Notes under the pieces: generated by a model
Told to the model about the DNA's origin: nothing
The model's input: the letters and a program-made list of their open reading frames with translations, nothing else
Databases searched by the model: none
Translations under genes and position numbers: made by a program
Shown here: piece after piece, positions 12,108 through 22,785 of the stretch
Position numbering within the stretch: position 1 is the stretch's first letter
Layout of the letters: every line of letters starts with the position of its first letter
Origin: Okapia johnstoni
Lineage: Eukaryota > Chordata > Mammalia > Artiodactyla > Giraffidae
Direction of reading: 5' to 3'
Assembly (NCBI GenBank): GCA_024291935.2
Contig: CM044314.1
Span: 28,308,001 to 28,372,000, forward strand
Length of the DNA stretch: 64,000 bases

Positions 12108-12627
12108 AAAGAGGAATATTACTCAGCCATAAAAATGAATGAAATATTGCCACTTCCAGCAACAATGGTGGATCTAAAGAATATTATGCTTACTGAAATA
12201 AGTCAGAGAAAAACAAATGCTATATGATGCCATTTATATGTGAAACCTAAAAAAATAATACAAATGAATCTACATACAAAAGAGAAACACTCAGAAACAT
12301 AGAAAACAAATGACAAATTAGGAGTATGGAAGTAATAGATACAAACTACTATATATAAAATAGATAAGCAACAAGGATTTACTGTATAGCATAAGGAATC
12401 ATATTCAATATCTTGTAATAACCTATAACGGAATATAATCTGAAAAAAAAACTTGAATCACTATGCTGTACCTGCATCCATGCTAGATCACTTTGGTGGT
12501 GTCCAACTCTTTGCGAACCTATGGACTGCAGCCTGCCAGGCTCCTCTGTCCATGGGATTCTCCAGGCAAGAATATTGGAATGGGTTGCTGTGCACACCTG
12601 AGACTAATATAATATTGTAAATCAACT
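12108..12627 (+). repeat. Ruminant-type L1 3' end, broken by a Bov-A piece
   Basis: Typical late L1 3' end: 'atattactcagccataaaaa', 'gaaataagtcagagaaaaac', 'gtatagcataaggaatcat', 'ttcaatatcttgtaataacc' and, after a Bov-A insertion (12480-12597), 'aatattgtaaatcaactatg'. Confidence 0.8.
12480..12597 (-). mobile_element. Bov-A SINE fragment
   Basis: Reverse Bov-A unit: 'gtgtccaactctttgcgaac', 'ggactgcagcctgccaggct', 'tctccaggcaagaatattgg', ending 'aatgggttgctgtg'. It lacks the tRNA-like part. Confidence 0.85.
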
Positions 12628-13563
12628 ATGTTGCTGTTGTACAGTCACTGTCATGTCTCTTTGTGACTCCATGGATTGCAGCATTCCAGGTTTTCCTATG
12701 CTTTACTGTCTCCCAGTTCAGTTCAGTTCAGTCGCTCAGTCATGTACGACTTTTTGCAACCCTATGGACTGCAGCACTCCAGGCCTCCCTGTCCATCACC
12801 AACTCCCAGAGTTTACCCAAACTCATGTCCATTGAGTCGGTGATGCCATCCAACCATCTCATCCTCTGTCATCCCCTTCTCCTCCTGCCCTCAATCTTTC
12901 CCAGCATCAGGGTCTTTTCCAATGAGTTAGCTCTTTGCATCAGGTGGCCAAAGTATTGGAGCTTCAGCTTCAGCATCAGTCCTTCCAATGGACATTCAGG
13001 GTTGATTTCCTTTAGGATTGACTAGTTTGATCTTGCTGTCCAAGGGACTCTCAAGACTCTTCCCTAGCACCAAAGTTCAAAAGCATCAGTTCTTCAGTGC
13101 TCAGCTTTCTTTAAGGTCCAACTCTCACATCTGTACATGACTACTGGAAAAATCATAGCTTTGACTATACAGACCTTTGTCGGCAAAGTGATATCTCTGC
13201 TTTTTAATGCACTGTCTATGTTTGTCATAGCTTTTCTTCCAAGGAGTAAGTGTCTTTTAATTTCATGGCTGCACTCACTATCTGCAGTGATTTTGAAGCA
13301 CAAGAAAATAAAATCTGCCACTGTTTTCATTTTTCCCCCTTCTATTTGCCATGAAATGATGGAACCCGAAGCTATGATCTTAATTTTTGAACGTTGAGTT
13401 TTAAGCCAGCTTTTTCACTTTCCCCTTTCACCTTCCTCAAGAGGCTCTTTTGTTTCTGTTCACTTTCTGCCATTAGGGTGGTATTATCTGCATATCTGAG
13501 GTTGTTGATATTTCTCCCGACAATCTTGATTCCAGCTTATGATTCATCCTGTCCAGCATTTCA
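12628..13563 (-). mobile_element. BovB LINE 3' fragment (with a second partial 3' end)
   Basis: Reverse BovB. The piece 12715-13563 runs from the 3' end 'agttcagttcagtcgctcag' to the region just after the YADD box ('ctgcatatctgaggttgttg', then 'atttctcccgacaatcttg'). The minus-strand frame 13094-13330 is its degraded C-terminal part. At 12628-12714 there is a separate, shorter BovB/Bov-A-like 3' end (gttgctgttgtacagtcact to ttactgtctccc) in the same direction, so two copies abut. Confidence 0.88.
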
Positions 13564-14493
13564 CATCTTGAGAACCTGATGAACAGTATGAAAAGGCAAA
13601 TAAACTATGCTTCAAATTGTTTAAAAAGTACAGAAGAGAAAAACTGTGGTACAGAAAAAATATTTGAAGATATAATGTCTGACAACTCAACAAATTTAGC
13701 AGAAGACATACGGCTACAGATTCAAAAAGAAGAGCAAAGCTTAAACGAAACAGAAATCAATTCTGAGACAAATAATTATCAAACTGCTGATAACTAAAGA
13801 CAAAGAAAAACTCTTGAAAGCATCCAGAGAAATCACTTATAACAGGACAATGATTTGAGTGACTATGTTATTTTCATCAGAAACTATGGAGGCTAGAAGA
13901 AAGTGACATTTTTAAAGTGTCAAAAGAAAAGATCTACCCAGAATACTGTTTCAAAATATGCTTTAATAATGAGAGTGAAATGACATTCTCAAATGAAGGT
14001 AAAGTAAGATAATTTGTCAGAATATAATTGCTAAAGGAAGTTCTTCAAACACAAGGAAAACAAAACCAGAAAAAAAAACTTGGAACATCAGGAATGAAGG
14101 AAAAGCAAGAGAAAGGGTAAATATCTATGTAGATATAATAGACTAATTTTCTCATTGAATTCTTTAAAATATGCTTAACAATTGAAAGTAAATAAAACAT
14201 TATCTGATGAAAGAAAAACCTTAAAAAAAAGAATTGATATCACAAAAGATGTGATCTCTGACAATAGTAGAATTAACTGGAAATCAATAATAGAAAACTA
14301 ATAGGAGAATCTGTAAACAATTGGAAATTAAACAACACAATTCTAAATAACCCACTGGTTAAAGAGAGAGTCTCAAAGGAAATCAGAAAATATTAAGGTA
14401 AGCAAAGATGAAAAAATAATATATCAAGATGTGTGGAATACAATTAAAACAGTGCTAGAGGGAAATTTATACTATAAAATGCTTATATTAGAG
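13564..14493 (+). repeat. L1M LINE, continuation
   Basis: Continues L1M in + orientation: 'aaaaaatatttgaagatata', 'gacatacggctacagattca', 'gaaagcatccagagaaatca', 'cagaaactatggaggctaga', 'aaatgaaggtaaagtaagat', then 'attggaaattaaacaacaca' and 'gtgctagagggaaatttata'. The open frame 13579-13797 belongs to it and is not a host gene. Confidence 0.75.
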
Positions 14494-14692
14494 CTTCTCA
14501 GGTGGCACTAGTAGTAAAGAACCTGAAATGCAGGTTTGATCCCTGGATTGGGGAGATCCCCTGGAGGAGGGCATGGCAATCCACTCCAGTATTCTTGCCT
14601 GGAGAATCCTCATGGACAGAGGCACTTGGTAGGCTTCATTCCATGGGGTCACAAAGAGTCAGACACAACTGAGCAGGTAAGCACAGCATAGC
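14494..14692 (+). mobile_element. Bov-tA SINE (diverged)
   Basis: Bov-tA with a damaged head ('gagcttctcaggtggcacta', 'gaaatgcaggtttgatccct') and normal body 'attcttgcctggagaatcct' and end 'agagtcagacacaactgagc'. Confidence 0.9.
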
Positions 14693-14711
14693 ACAAGTAG
14701 CATTATATTTA

Positions 14712-14920
14712 GGACTTCCCTGGTGGCTCAGCAGTGAAGAATCTGCCGGCAATGCAGGAGGCTATGGTTCAATCCTTGGGTAGGGATGATTCCCTGAAGG
14801 AGAGCATGGTAACCAACTCAAGTATTCTTGCCTGGAGAATCCCACGAACAGAGGAGACTGGCGCGCTATGGTCCTTGGGCTTGCAAAGAGTCAGACACGA
14901 CTGAAGCAACTGAGCACAAC
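14712..14920 (+). mobile_element. Bov-tA SINE
   Basis: Second Bov-tA in the same orientation, 19 bp after the previous one: head ggacttccctggtggctcag, 'aatctgccggcaatgcagga', body 'tgcctggagaatcccacgaa', end 'agagtcagacacgactgaag'. Confidence 0.93.
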
Positions 14921-15485
14921 ATAATATTTAATGGTGAAAGACTGAATGCTTTTCCTCAATATTAGGAACAAGGCAAGGACATATGCTTTTTCCACTTCCA
15001 TTCAACATCATATTGGAAGTCCTAAGAGTGCAACAAGGCAAAAAAAGAAAGAAAAGTCATATAGTTTAGAAAAGAGGAAATAAAGCTATTCCATTTGTTG
15101 ACTTCTGGAACTAAGAAGTGAGAAATAAGATCACAACATGAAAAGTCAACCCACAAAAATGAATCATATGGCTACATACTAGCTATGAAAAGTGGAAACC
15201 AAAATTTAAAAATAATACCAGTTATAGTAACTTCAAAAAGGTGAAATGCTTAGATTTTGATCTAATAAGACATGTATAGGGTCTTTACACTGTAAACTAC
15301 AAAACACTGATGAAAGAAATCAAAGACCTAAACAAATGGGGAAACATACTATATTCGTGGATTGGAAGACTCAAAATGAGGATTCAGTAAAGAGCAACTC
15401 TTTCCAAATTTATCTCTAGACTTAATGAAAATATTAAGTAATGAAATATTACTATAATGAAAATCCCAGCAAAATTTTTTAGTAG
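14921..15485 (+). repeat. L1M LINE, reverse-transcriptase region
   Basis: Diverged L1 ORF2 sequence: 'aatggtgaaagactgaatgc', 'atattaggaacaaggcaagg', 'ttcaacatcatattggaagt', then 'ttacactgtaaactacaaaa', 'gatgaaagaaatcaaagacc' and 'atcccagcaaaatttttt'. No usable frame is left. Confidence 0.75.
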
Positions 15486-16046
15486 ATATCAGTTCAGTTC
15501 AGTCGCTCATTTGTGTCCGACTCTTTGCGACCCCATGAATCATAGCACGCCAGGCCTCCCTGTCCATCACCAACTCCCAGAGTCTACCCAAACCCATGTC
15601 CATAGAGTCGGTGATGCCATCCAGCCATCTCATCCTCTGTCGTCCCCTTCTCCTCCTGCCATCCTTCCCAGCATTAGGGTCTTACCCAATGAGTCAACTC
15701 TTCGCATGAGGTGGCCAAAGTACTGGAGTTTCAGCTTCAACATCAGTCCTTCCAATGAACACCCAGGACTGATCTCCCCTAGGATGGACTGGTTGGATCT
15801 TCTTGCAGTCCAAGGGACTCTCAAGAGTCTTCTCCAACACCACAGTTCAAAAGCATCAATTCTTCAGCACTTAGCTTTCGTCACAGTCCAACTCTCACAT
15901 CCATACATGACTACTGGGAAAACCATAGGCTTGACTAGACGGACCTTTGTTGGCAAAGTAATGTCTCTGCTTTTAAATATGCTATCTAGGTTGGTCATAA
16001 CTTTCCTTCCAAGGAGTAAGCGTCTTTTAATTTCATGGATGCAATC
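15486..16046 (-). mobile_element. BovB LINE 3' fragment
   Basis: 560 bp reverse BovB 3' end: 'agttcagttcagtcgctcat', 'tgtccatcaccaactcccag', 'tggccaaagtactggagttt', 'tttgttggcaaagtaatgtc', ending at 'cttttaatttcatggatgca'. The plus-strand frame 15457-16095 (212 aa) is an antisense reading of it; the sense remnant is the minus frame 15630-15824 (VPWTARRSNQSILGEISPG). Confidence 0.93.
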
Positions 16047-16444
16047 ATATAGACCAGTTAATTCTAAAATTTATATGAAAGGACAAAAGAACTAGACAAA
16101 AGGACAAAACTAACTCTTTTAAACACTTTTTTAAAAGAGGAAAGCTGAAGAAATTAGACTACCTAATTTTAGTAATTATTATAAATCTTCAGTAATCAAG
16201 ATAGGTCCACTACTGGAGAAGAGTGAGGAGAAGAGCGAGACAGAGAGATCAATGGAAAAGATTAGAAAGTCCAGAAATAAACCCACACAAAAATGGTCAC
16301 AAATTTTTTTACAAAGGCAATTCAATGGAGAAAGAGTAATATTTCAACAAGTGAGGTTAAAACATCACTGGATATACAAAGACAAAAAAATGAACATTGA
16401 CCTAACTACACACCTTATCAAAAAATTATCTCAAATTAATTGTA
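16047..16444 (+). repeat. L1M LINE, continuation
   Basis: L1 ORF2 3' portion: 'ccagttaattctaaaattt', 'aatcttcagtaatcaagata', 'agatcaatggaaaagattag', 'ccagaaataaacccacacaa', 'gtatttacaaaggcaattc'-like text and 'ctcaaattaattgtagatc'. Continues after the next insertion. Confidence 0.75.
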
Positions 16445-16703
16445 GATCAAAGCTTAAGCTCCAGTACTTTGGCCACCTGATATGAAGAACTGACTCAGTG
16501 GAACAGACCCTGTGCTGGTAAAGATTGAGGGTAGGAGAAGTGGGTGACAGGATAAGATGGTTGCATGGCATCATCAACTCAATGGACATGAGCTTCAGCA
16601 AACTCTGAGAGATAGTGAAGGACAGGGAAGCCTGGCATGTTGCAGTCCACAGGGTCACAAAGAGTCAGACACAACTGAGCAATTGAACAACAACAACAAC
16701 AAC
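16445..16703 (+). mobile_element. BovB LINE 3' end, + orientation
   Basis: The last 250 bp of BovB in + orientation: 'aagctccagtactttggcca', 'ggcatcatcaactcaatgga', 'ggaagcctggcatgttgcag', 'agagtcagacacaactgagc', ending with a CAA-repeat tail (aacaacaacaacaacaac). Opposite in direction to the neighbouring BovB at 15486-16046. Confidence 0.9.
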
Positions 16704-17394
16704 AAAAACATATAGTTATAATTGTTAAAAAACACAGACAATTTCTATGACCTATAATTAGACAAACAATTCTTATACATGATACCAAAAATAAAATCCA
16801 TAAGAGAAAAGATTGATAAACTGGACTCCATCAAAATTAAAATCACTTGTTCTATGAAAGACACTGTTAAGGGAATAAAAACACAAAGTACAGGTTGGGA
16901 GAAAATATTTGCAAATCACATTATCTGACAAAGGACTGGTATCCAAAATAAATAATAAACTTTCAAAACTCATCGATAAGAAAACAAACAACCCAATTAA
17001 TAATATACAAAATATCTGAACAGATACCACACCAAAGAAAATAAGCATATGAAAAGGGGTTTCAACATAATGAGCTATAGGGAATTGCAATGAGAAACCA
17101 TAACATGTCAACAGAATGATTAAAATGTTAATAAGACAATACAAATGTTGACCAGTGTAAAGAGCAAGGGGTGTCTTGTTCATCACTGATTAAAATGTAA
17201 CTGTGGAAAGCTACTTTCCAAATCAGGATGTTTTCCTATAAAGTTAAACATACACTAACCATATGACCCAGCAATCGTCTCTTAGATGTTTACCATAGAG
17301 AAATGAAAACTTACGTTACACAAAGACCTGTACATGAGTGTTTATAGGAGTTTTGTGCATGTTTTAAGTTATGTGACAATTACATTTTCCTGAA
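16704..17394 (+). repeat. L1M LINE, 3' part
   Basis: L1 ORF2 end: 'aaactggactccatcaaaat', 'gggagaaaatatttgcaaat', 'aaaggactggtatccaaaat', 'catatgacccagcaatcgtc', 'accatagagaaatgaaaact'. Frames are closed. It completes the L1M that starts near 9780. Confidence 0.8.
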
Positions 17395-17461
17395 AAAGGT
17401 GTGTGTGCCTATGTGCACATGCACACACGCACACACACACACACATACACACATACACAAA
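17395..17461. repeat. GT/CA microsatellite (compound)
   Basis: Short GT run (gtgtgtgtgcctatgtgc) followed by CA-rich sequence (gcacacacacacacacatac). Imperfect, about 65 bp. Confidence 0.85.
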
Positions 17462-18159
17462 CTAGCAGAAAAAAAAGTTAACCAAATGCAAATAATCTCA
17501 TCAAGCCTCTTTCTCCAATAAACATACCTAGGTCCACACCCATTCCCTGCACCACTACATCTCTGACCTCAAGATCCCCTGCTCTGGGACTGACTGATTT
17601 TCTAGGGGAAAAGAGGTAGACAAAGAATGGTAGAAGAATCCAGAAAAAGCCTACTGAAACATCAATCAGTTGATCAAAGGGGTCTTTGAACTCATTGCCT
17701 GGAAGAGACACTGGGACTAACCATAAATAAAGAATTGCTTTGGCCTTCTGCTCTCTCCAGTTGTCTACTCTTTGGAAGTTTACAGATACTGTTCTGACTG
17801 AAGCAAAAAGAGAGTAAGTTCAAGCAGTTGCCAATAAACTCTGTGTTCAAGTCTTTTCTCTTGTCTGAGTTAAAGAGAAAGAAATAGAACAAAATTTTAA
17901 TACAAACAGGAGTCTCAATATGCTTCTTAGAGAGGCCTTGCACCTCTAATTCAAGTCACTGGGAAATGTAGGAAACCAAGTTAGGGACATGACAGGAAGT
18001 TAGACTTACTTTAAAGGAGAAAAAAAAGGCTTATTTGATGACAGGAAATTTTCCATACCCTCTTCCATCAGTCTCCAAATTCTCCCCAGTGCAACAGTTG
18101 TTCCTAGTAATGCGTGTAATAAAGGAAAACAGTGATCTGGTATAGGAAGGAACAGACCA
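17462..18159. other. No feature recognised
   Basis: Single-copy-looking intronic DNA. Minus frames 17478-17711 and 17692-17943 have no family resemblance. Confidence 0.5.
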
Positions 18160-18362
18160 AGGGTGTCCAACTCTTTGCTTCCGCATGAACTATAGCCTGC
18201 CAGAGTCCTCTGTCCATAGAATTCTCCAGGCAAGAATACTGGAGTGGGCTGCCATTTTCTACTCAAGGGAATCTTCCTGACCCAGGGATCAAATCCACCT
18301 TCTCTTGCATCTCTTGCATTGACAGGCAGGTTCTTTACCATCTGAGCCACCAGGGAATCTCC
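18160..18362 (-). mobile_element. Bov-tA SINE
   Basis: Reverse Bov-tA: 'ggtgtccaactctttgcttc', 'tctccaggcaagaatactgg', 'tgacccagggatcaaatcca', ending in the tRNA-like 'accatctgagccaccaggg'. A small duplication (tctcttgcatctcttgcat) is inside. Confidence 0.93.
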
Positions 18363-18449
18363 TAAAGTATATATTGTAAGTGGAGAAAACATCTCATGTA
18401 TATCCTGTGGTGGCACACCCCTAGTTGGACTCTTGTCCTTCTGATCTAC

Positions 18450-20110
18450 TTTGCTCACTTTTACTTACATATAATAAAATGCACTAGCTTAAAGGGTATA
18501 TTTTGATGAGTTTTAACAAATGTGTATACCCAAGTAATCACTACAACAGTGATGAAGGCAAGATGTAGAATAGTTTCCATCTTGCCACTTACGTCCCATC
18601 CCAGCTAATCTAATCTGCTGTCAATAAAGATTTATCTTTTCTATAGTTTCATATGAATGGAGTTATATCACTCACTCTTTCATATCTGGCTTCTTTTAGC
18701 ATAATGCTTTTGGGATTCAACCATGTTGCTGGCTGTGTCACTTCTTTTAACAGGCATGTCTCATTTAATTGCACTTCACTTTATTGCGTTTTACAGGTAT
18801 TGTATTTTTTATAATTTGAAAGTTTGTGGCAACTCCACATATAGTACTTTTTTTAGCAATAAAGAATTTTTAATTAAGGTATACACATTGTTTTTAAGAT
18901 ATAATGATATTGTACACTTACTAGAGTACAGTATAGTTTAAACATAACTTTTATATGTACTCGGACACCAAAAAATTAGTGTGACTTGCTTTATTGTGAT
19001 ATTTGCTTTTATTGCAGTGGTCTGGAACCAAATCCACAATATCTCCAAAGTTGTCTGCAATGTTGAGTAGAATTCAATTATATGGATAGTATGGATACGT
19101 GAAAATTGTGTATGCATTAACCTAATAGTGGACATTTGGTTGTTTCTAGTTTAAGCAGCAATGAACATCGGTGTATAAGTTTTTGTGTGGACATACATGC
19201 AACTTTAATTTAGTTTTCATTTCTCTTGGGGAACTATCTAAAAGTGGAATTGTTAAGTCATTTGGTAAGTGAATGTTTAACTTATAAGCTGAAAAACTTT
19301 TCCAAAGGGTTTGTACCATTTTACATTCCACTAGAAAGGTATGAGTTATTTAGTTGCTCCACATCCTTGTCAACACTTGCTACTGTCAGTCTTTTTAATT
19401 TTAGCCATTCTAATGTGTAGATGTCAGTTTAGGTGTCAGTGAAGCTCATTTTTTATTTCTTTGATGACCAATGATGTGGGGCACCATTTCAAAAATTTGT
19501 TAACCATTTATATACCTACTTTTCTAAAGTATCTGTTAAAAATATTTTTAAAAATTATAGTTGATTTACAACATTATATTAGTTTCAGGTATATAACACA
19601 GTAATTCTAAAAAATCTTCCATCAATCATTTAGTAGATTTTCTTCCTATTATTAAATTGTAAGTTATTTATTATGGATAAAAGTACCTTGTCAGATACAT
19701 ATATTGTGAATATTTTTTCCCAGTCTGTCTGCTTGCCTTTTCAATTTCTTAACTATGTCTTCTAAATTTCAGAAATTTAAAATTCTGATTAAGTCCAATT
19801 TATCAATGTTTTTCTTTTATGATTAATGTATATTGTAGCCTAAGAAATCTTTTCCTACCCTAAGATCATGAAGATTTTCTCTCACACTTTTTAATAGGAG
19901 GTTTATGTTACCTTTTTACTTTAGGTTTATGATCCATTTTGAGTAAGTTTTTGTGTGCTGCATAAGGTAAGGGTCAATATTCATTTCTAATATGGCTATC
20001 TAGCTATTTTAGAACTATTTGTTGAAAAGACTGTCTTTTCACCCATGAACTAATCTGGCATCTCTGTTGAAAATGAATTGGCCATATGGGTCAAATTCTA
20101 GATTCTAGAC
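18450..20110 (-). repeat. L1M LINE 3' region, reverse orientation
   Basis: Reverse complement of an old L1 3' end: 'aagggtatattttgatgag', 'tgtatacccaagtaatcact', 'gcataatgcttttgggattc', 'ttgtcaacacttgctactg', 'aataggaggtttatgttac', 'atttgttgaaaagactgtc'. At about 19545-19610 a different L1 3' tip (ttatagttgatttacaacat, tagtttcaggtatataaca) is embedded, implying a nested insertion. The sequence between 18740 and 19000 is less certain. Confidence 0.75.
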
Positions 20111-20500
20111 TTGATTGTGCCTCTTCATTTCTCAAGAATCTATAATGACTCCACACTGCCCATCTTATCAAGTATAAATTTCCCATTCTGACATCAAAGT
20201 GTTTAAATCTAGCAACTTTCTGGTTCAGCTAGACCTCCCTCAACGCTCACTCCCATTTCCTGAATACACCATTATCATTGCTGCTCTATCACCCCCATTC
20301 ACTTTTCCTTATCAGCCGTGGATGCTCTCTCTACTACCCTCAAAACATTTCCTATCCTTCTGCATTCCTTGATAACTGTATGCAACAAAGATCTCTTCTC
20401 TCACTGCCTACAGTTCTTATGATATTTACAATACACACAAATATCAGACACTTTCATCCTTAAATGTGATTCAATAGGTAGGCACTGGGGATACAGAAGT
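20111..20500 (+). repeat. Probable L2/CR1-type LINE fragment
   Basis: C/T-rich text resembling an L2-like 3' region: 'aatgactccacactgcccat', 'aatttcccattctgacatc', 'ctggttcagctagacctcc'. No coding frame. Assignment is tentative. Confidence 0.4.
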
Positions 20501-20539
20501 GAAAACAAAGGATCATTGCTTAGAGACTCAGAGATCAGT

Positions 20540-21120
20540 GAGGAAAGAATCAATTAAACACACAAAAATAATTCAATATACTTTCTTATAGTGTTCACTA
20601 TATCATGCTATCACTGTTTCATGAATGTACACCTTGTATCCCTCAGATATTTCAGTATGTAACCCTAAAAGATTCTTAAACAAAACAATGATACCAATAT
20701 TATGCCTTCAATACTGTGATAATTCCTTAATATTAGCTATCCAGTCAGTTGTCAAATTTCCATGATAATCTCATAAATGTCTGTTTATAGCTGACTTGTC
20801 CAAATTGTGATCCAAATAAGGCCCGTAAAGCGGAATTGGTTGGTGTTTCTCTAAATTTCTTTCAGGTTCCTCTTCTGTCTTTTTCTCTCTCTCTCTCCTT
20901 GCAATTTAGTTGTTGAATAAACCAAGCTGTTTGTCTTACAGAGCTTAAGATTGCCTAGATTTTGCTCACTGTACTCCCATAGTATCATTTAATTTGTTAC
21001 TCTGTCATCTGTATTTCCTGTAAATTGGTGATCAGATTTAGAGGCTGGATCAAAGTCAGACTGGTTTTAGCTGGGGAAGAATATTTCAATGGAAGTGTGT
21101 TAAATATCACTATGAAAAGG
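20540..21120 (-). repeat. Possible old L1M-type fragment
   Basis: Text such as 'agtcagttgtcaaatttcc', 'ttgtccaaattgtgatccaa', 'ttcctgtaaattggtgatca' and 'ggaagaatatttcaatgg' resembles an old L1 3' UTR in reverse. Includes a short CT-rich run near 20885. Low certainty. Confidence 0.35.
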
Positions 21121-21242
21121 CACAAACAATCAGTACCTAGATCCATAATTAACCAGGTGCTGCAAAAATAGTAATATCCCATTTTATTACTATTGTTTGT
21201 TGAATAAAATATTGAAGAGTATATTTTATGCTTTTGCATAAA

Positions 21243-21445
21243 AGTGTTAGTTGCTCAGTCATGTCCGACTCTTTGCAACTTCATGGAATGTAGCCCACCA
21301 GGCTCCTCTGTCCATGGGATTCTCCAGGCAAGAATACTGGGGTGGGCACCCATCTCTTCTCTAAGGATCTTCTTGACCCAGGGATCAGGCCCAGGTCTTC
21401 TGCATTGCAGGCAGATTCTTTACTGTCTGAGCCACCAGGGAAGCC
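21243..21445 (-). mobile_element. Bov-tA SINE with target-site duplication
   Basis: Reverse Bov-tA: 'gttgctcagtcatgtccgac', 'ccaggctcctctgtccatgg', 'tgacccagggatcaggccca', ending 'tctgagccaccagggaagcc'. It is flanked by a 14 bp perfect direct repeat, tgcttttgcataaa, at 21229-21242 and 21446-21459. Confidence 0.96.
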
Positions 21446-21559
21446 TGCTTTTGCATAAATCAGGTGACAAACATTTTAAAGCTTACCAAATACTGTCATA
21501 ACACCTCTGGCTTGATCTATTTTTTGTGTATGTGTTTACTGTTTTTATTATTTTAGTTT

Positions 21560-22545
21560 ATTATTATAATTTAATTTTTTTTAAAAAACTTATTTTTTTA
21601 TTGAAGTATAGTTGATTTACAACATCATATGAGTTTCAGGTATTCAGCAGAGTGATTCAGTATACTCCATTAAAAGTTATTACAAGATAATGGCTATAAT
21701 TCCTTGTGCTACACAATATATCTTTGATGCTTTCCTATTTTATATATGGCAGCTTGCATCTCTTAATCCCGTACCTTTAATGTGCCTCTTCCCCCTTCCG
21801 TCTCCCCACTGGTAACCACTACGTGGTTTGTTTTGCTATTCACTTGTATTATTTTTCAGATTCTACATATAGATTATATGTACAGTATTTGTCTTTCTCT
21901 GTCTGACTTGTTTCACTAAGCATAATATTCTCTAAGTCCATCCACATTAGGCCACATTGCATCTTCTTTATCCAATCATCTATTGATGAACAGGTTGTGT
22001 TGTAAACAATGTTAACAATGTTGCTTAGAATAGCAAGTGTATCTTTTCGAATTAGTACTTTCACTTTTTCCAGATATATATCCAGGAGCAGAAATTCTGG
22101 ATCGTATAGTAGTTCTATTCTTACTTTTTTGAGGAACCTCCATACTGTTTTCCACAGTGGCTGCACCAATTTACATTCCCACCAACAGTATACACAGGAG
22201 TTCCCTTTTCTCCAAAACCTTGCTAACATTTGTTATTTGTAGAGTTTTTGATGATAGTCATTCTGACAGGTGTGAAGCGATATCTCATTGTGGTTTTGAT
22301 TTGCATTTTTCTAATGATTAGCGATGTTGAACATCTTTTCATGTGTCTTTTAGACATGTATATATACTCTTTGGAAAAATGTCTGTTCAGGTCTTCTGCC
22401 TATTTTTTGACTGAATTGTTTGGTTTTTTGATATTGAGCTGTATGAGCTGTTTATGTATTTTGGATATTAACCCCTTGTCAGTGACATCATTTACAGATA
22501 CTATCTCCCATTCTGTCCGTTGCTTTGTTGTTTCGTTGAAGTAGA
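21560..22545 (-). repeat. L1 LINE 3' part (of a 5'-inverted copy)
   Basis: Reverse L1 3' end: the terminal A-rich/T-rich region near 21565-21600, 'tatagttgatttacaacatc', then the ORF2 C-terminus on the minus strand. Recognisable ORF2 pieces are [20 protein letters not shown] (near 22170) and [17 protein letters not shown] (near 22470). Stops and frame changes break it. The upstream part of ORF2 lies next door in opposite direction (22546-22785). Confidence 0.88.
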
Positions 22546-22785
22546 CAATGAGATTAGAACATTTCCTCACACCATATACAAAAATAAACTGAAAATAGAT
22601 TAAAGACCTAAATGCAAGACCTGAAACCATAAAACTCCTAGAAGAGAACATAGAACACTCTTTGACATAAATTGTAACAATATTTTTTTTGGATCTGTTT
22701 CCTGAGGCAAAAGCAATAAAAGTAAAAATAAACAAATGGGACCTAATTAAACTTAAAAGCTTTTGCACAGCAAAGGAAACCATTA
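22546..22785 (+). repeat. Inverted 5' segment of the same L1
   Basis: L1 ORF2 sequence in + orientation: 'cacaccatatacaaaaataa', 'tagattaaagacctaaatgc', 'gcacagcaaaggaaaccatt'. Its last codons (CTAKETI) are exactly those that precede the first codons ([11 protein letters not shown]) of the minus-strand part, so together they are one L1 with an internal inversion. Confidence 0.85.

Noticed and set aside
15457..16095. 212-aa plus-strand open frame
   Set aside because: It is the antisense reading of a BovB 3' fragment; the real sense remnant is on the minus strand.
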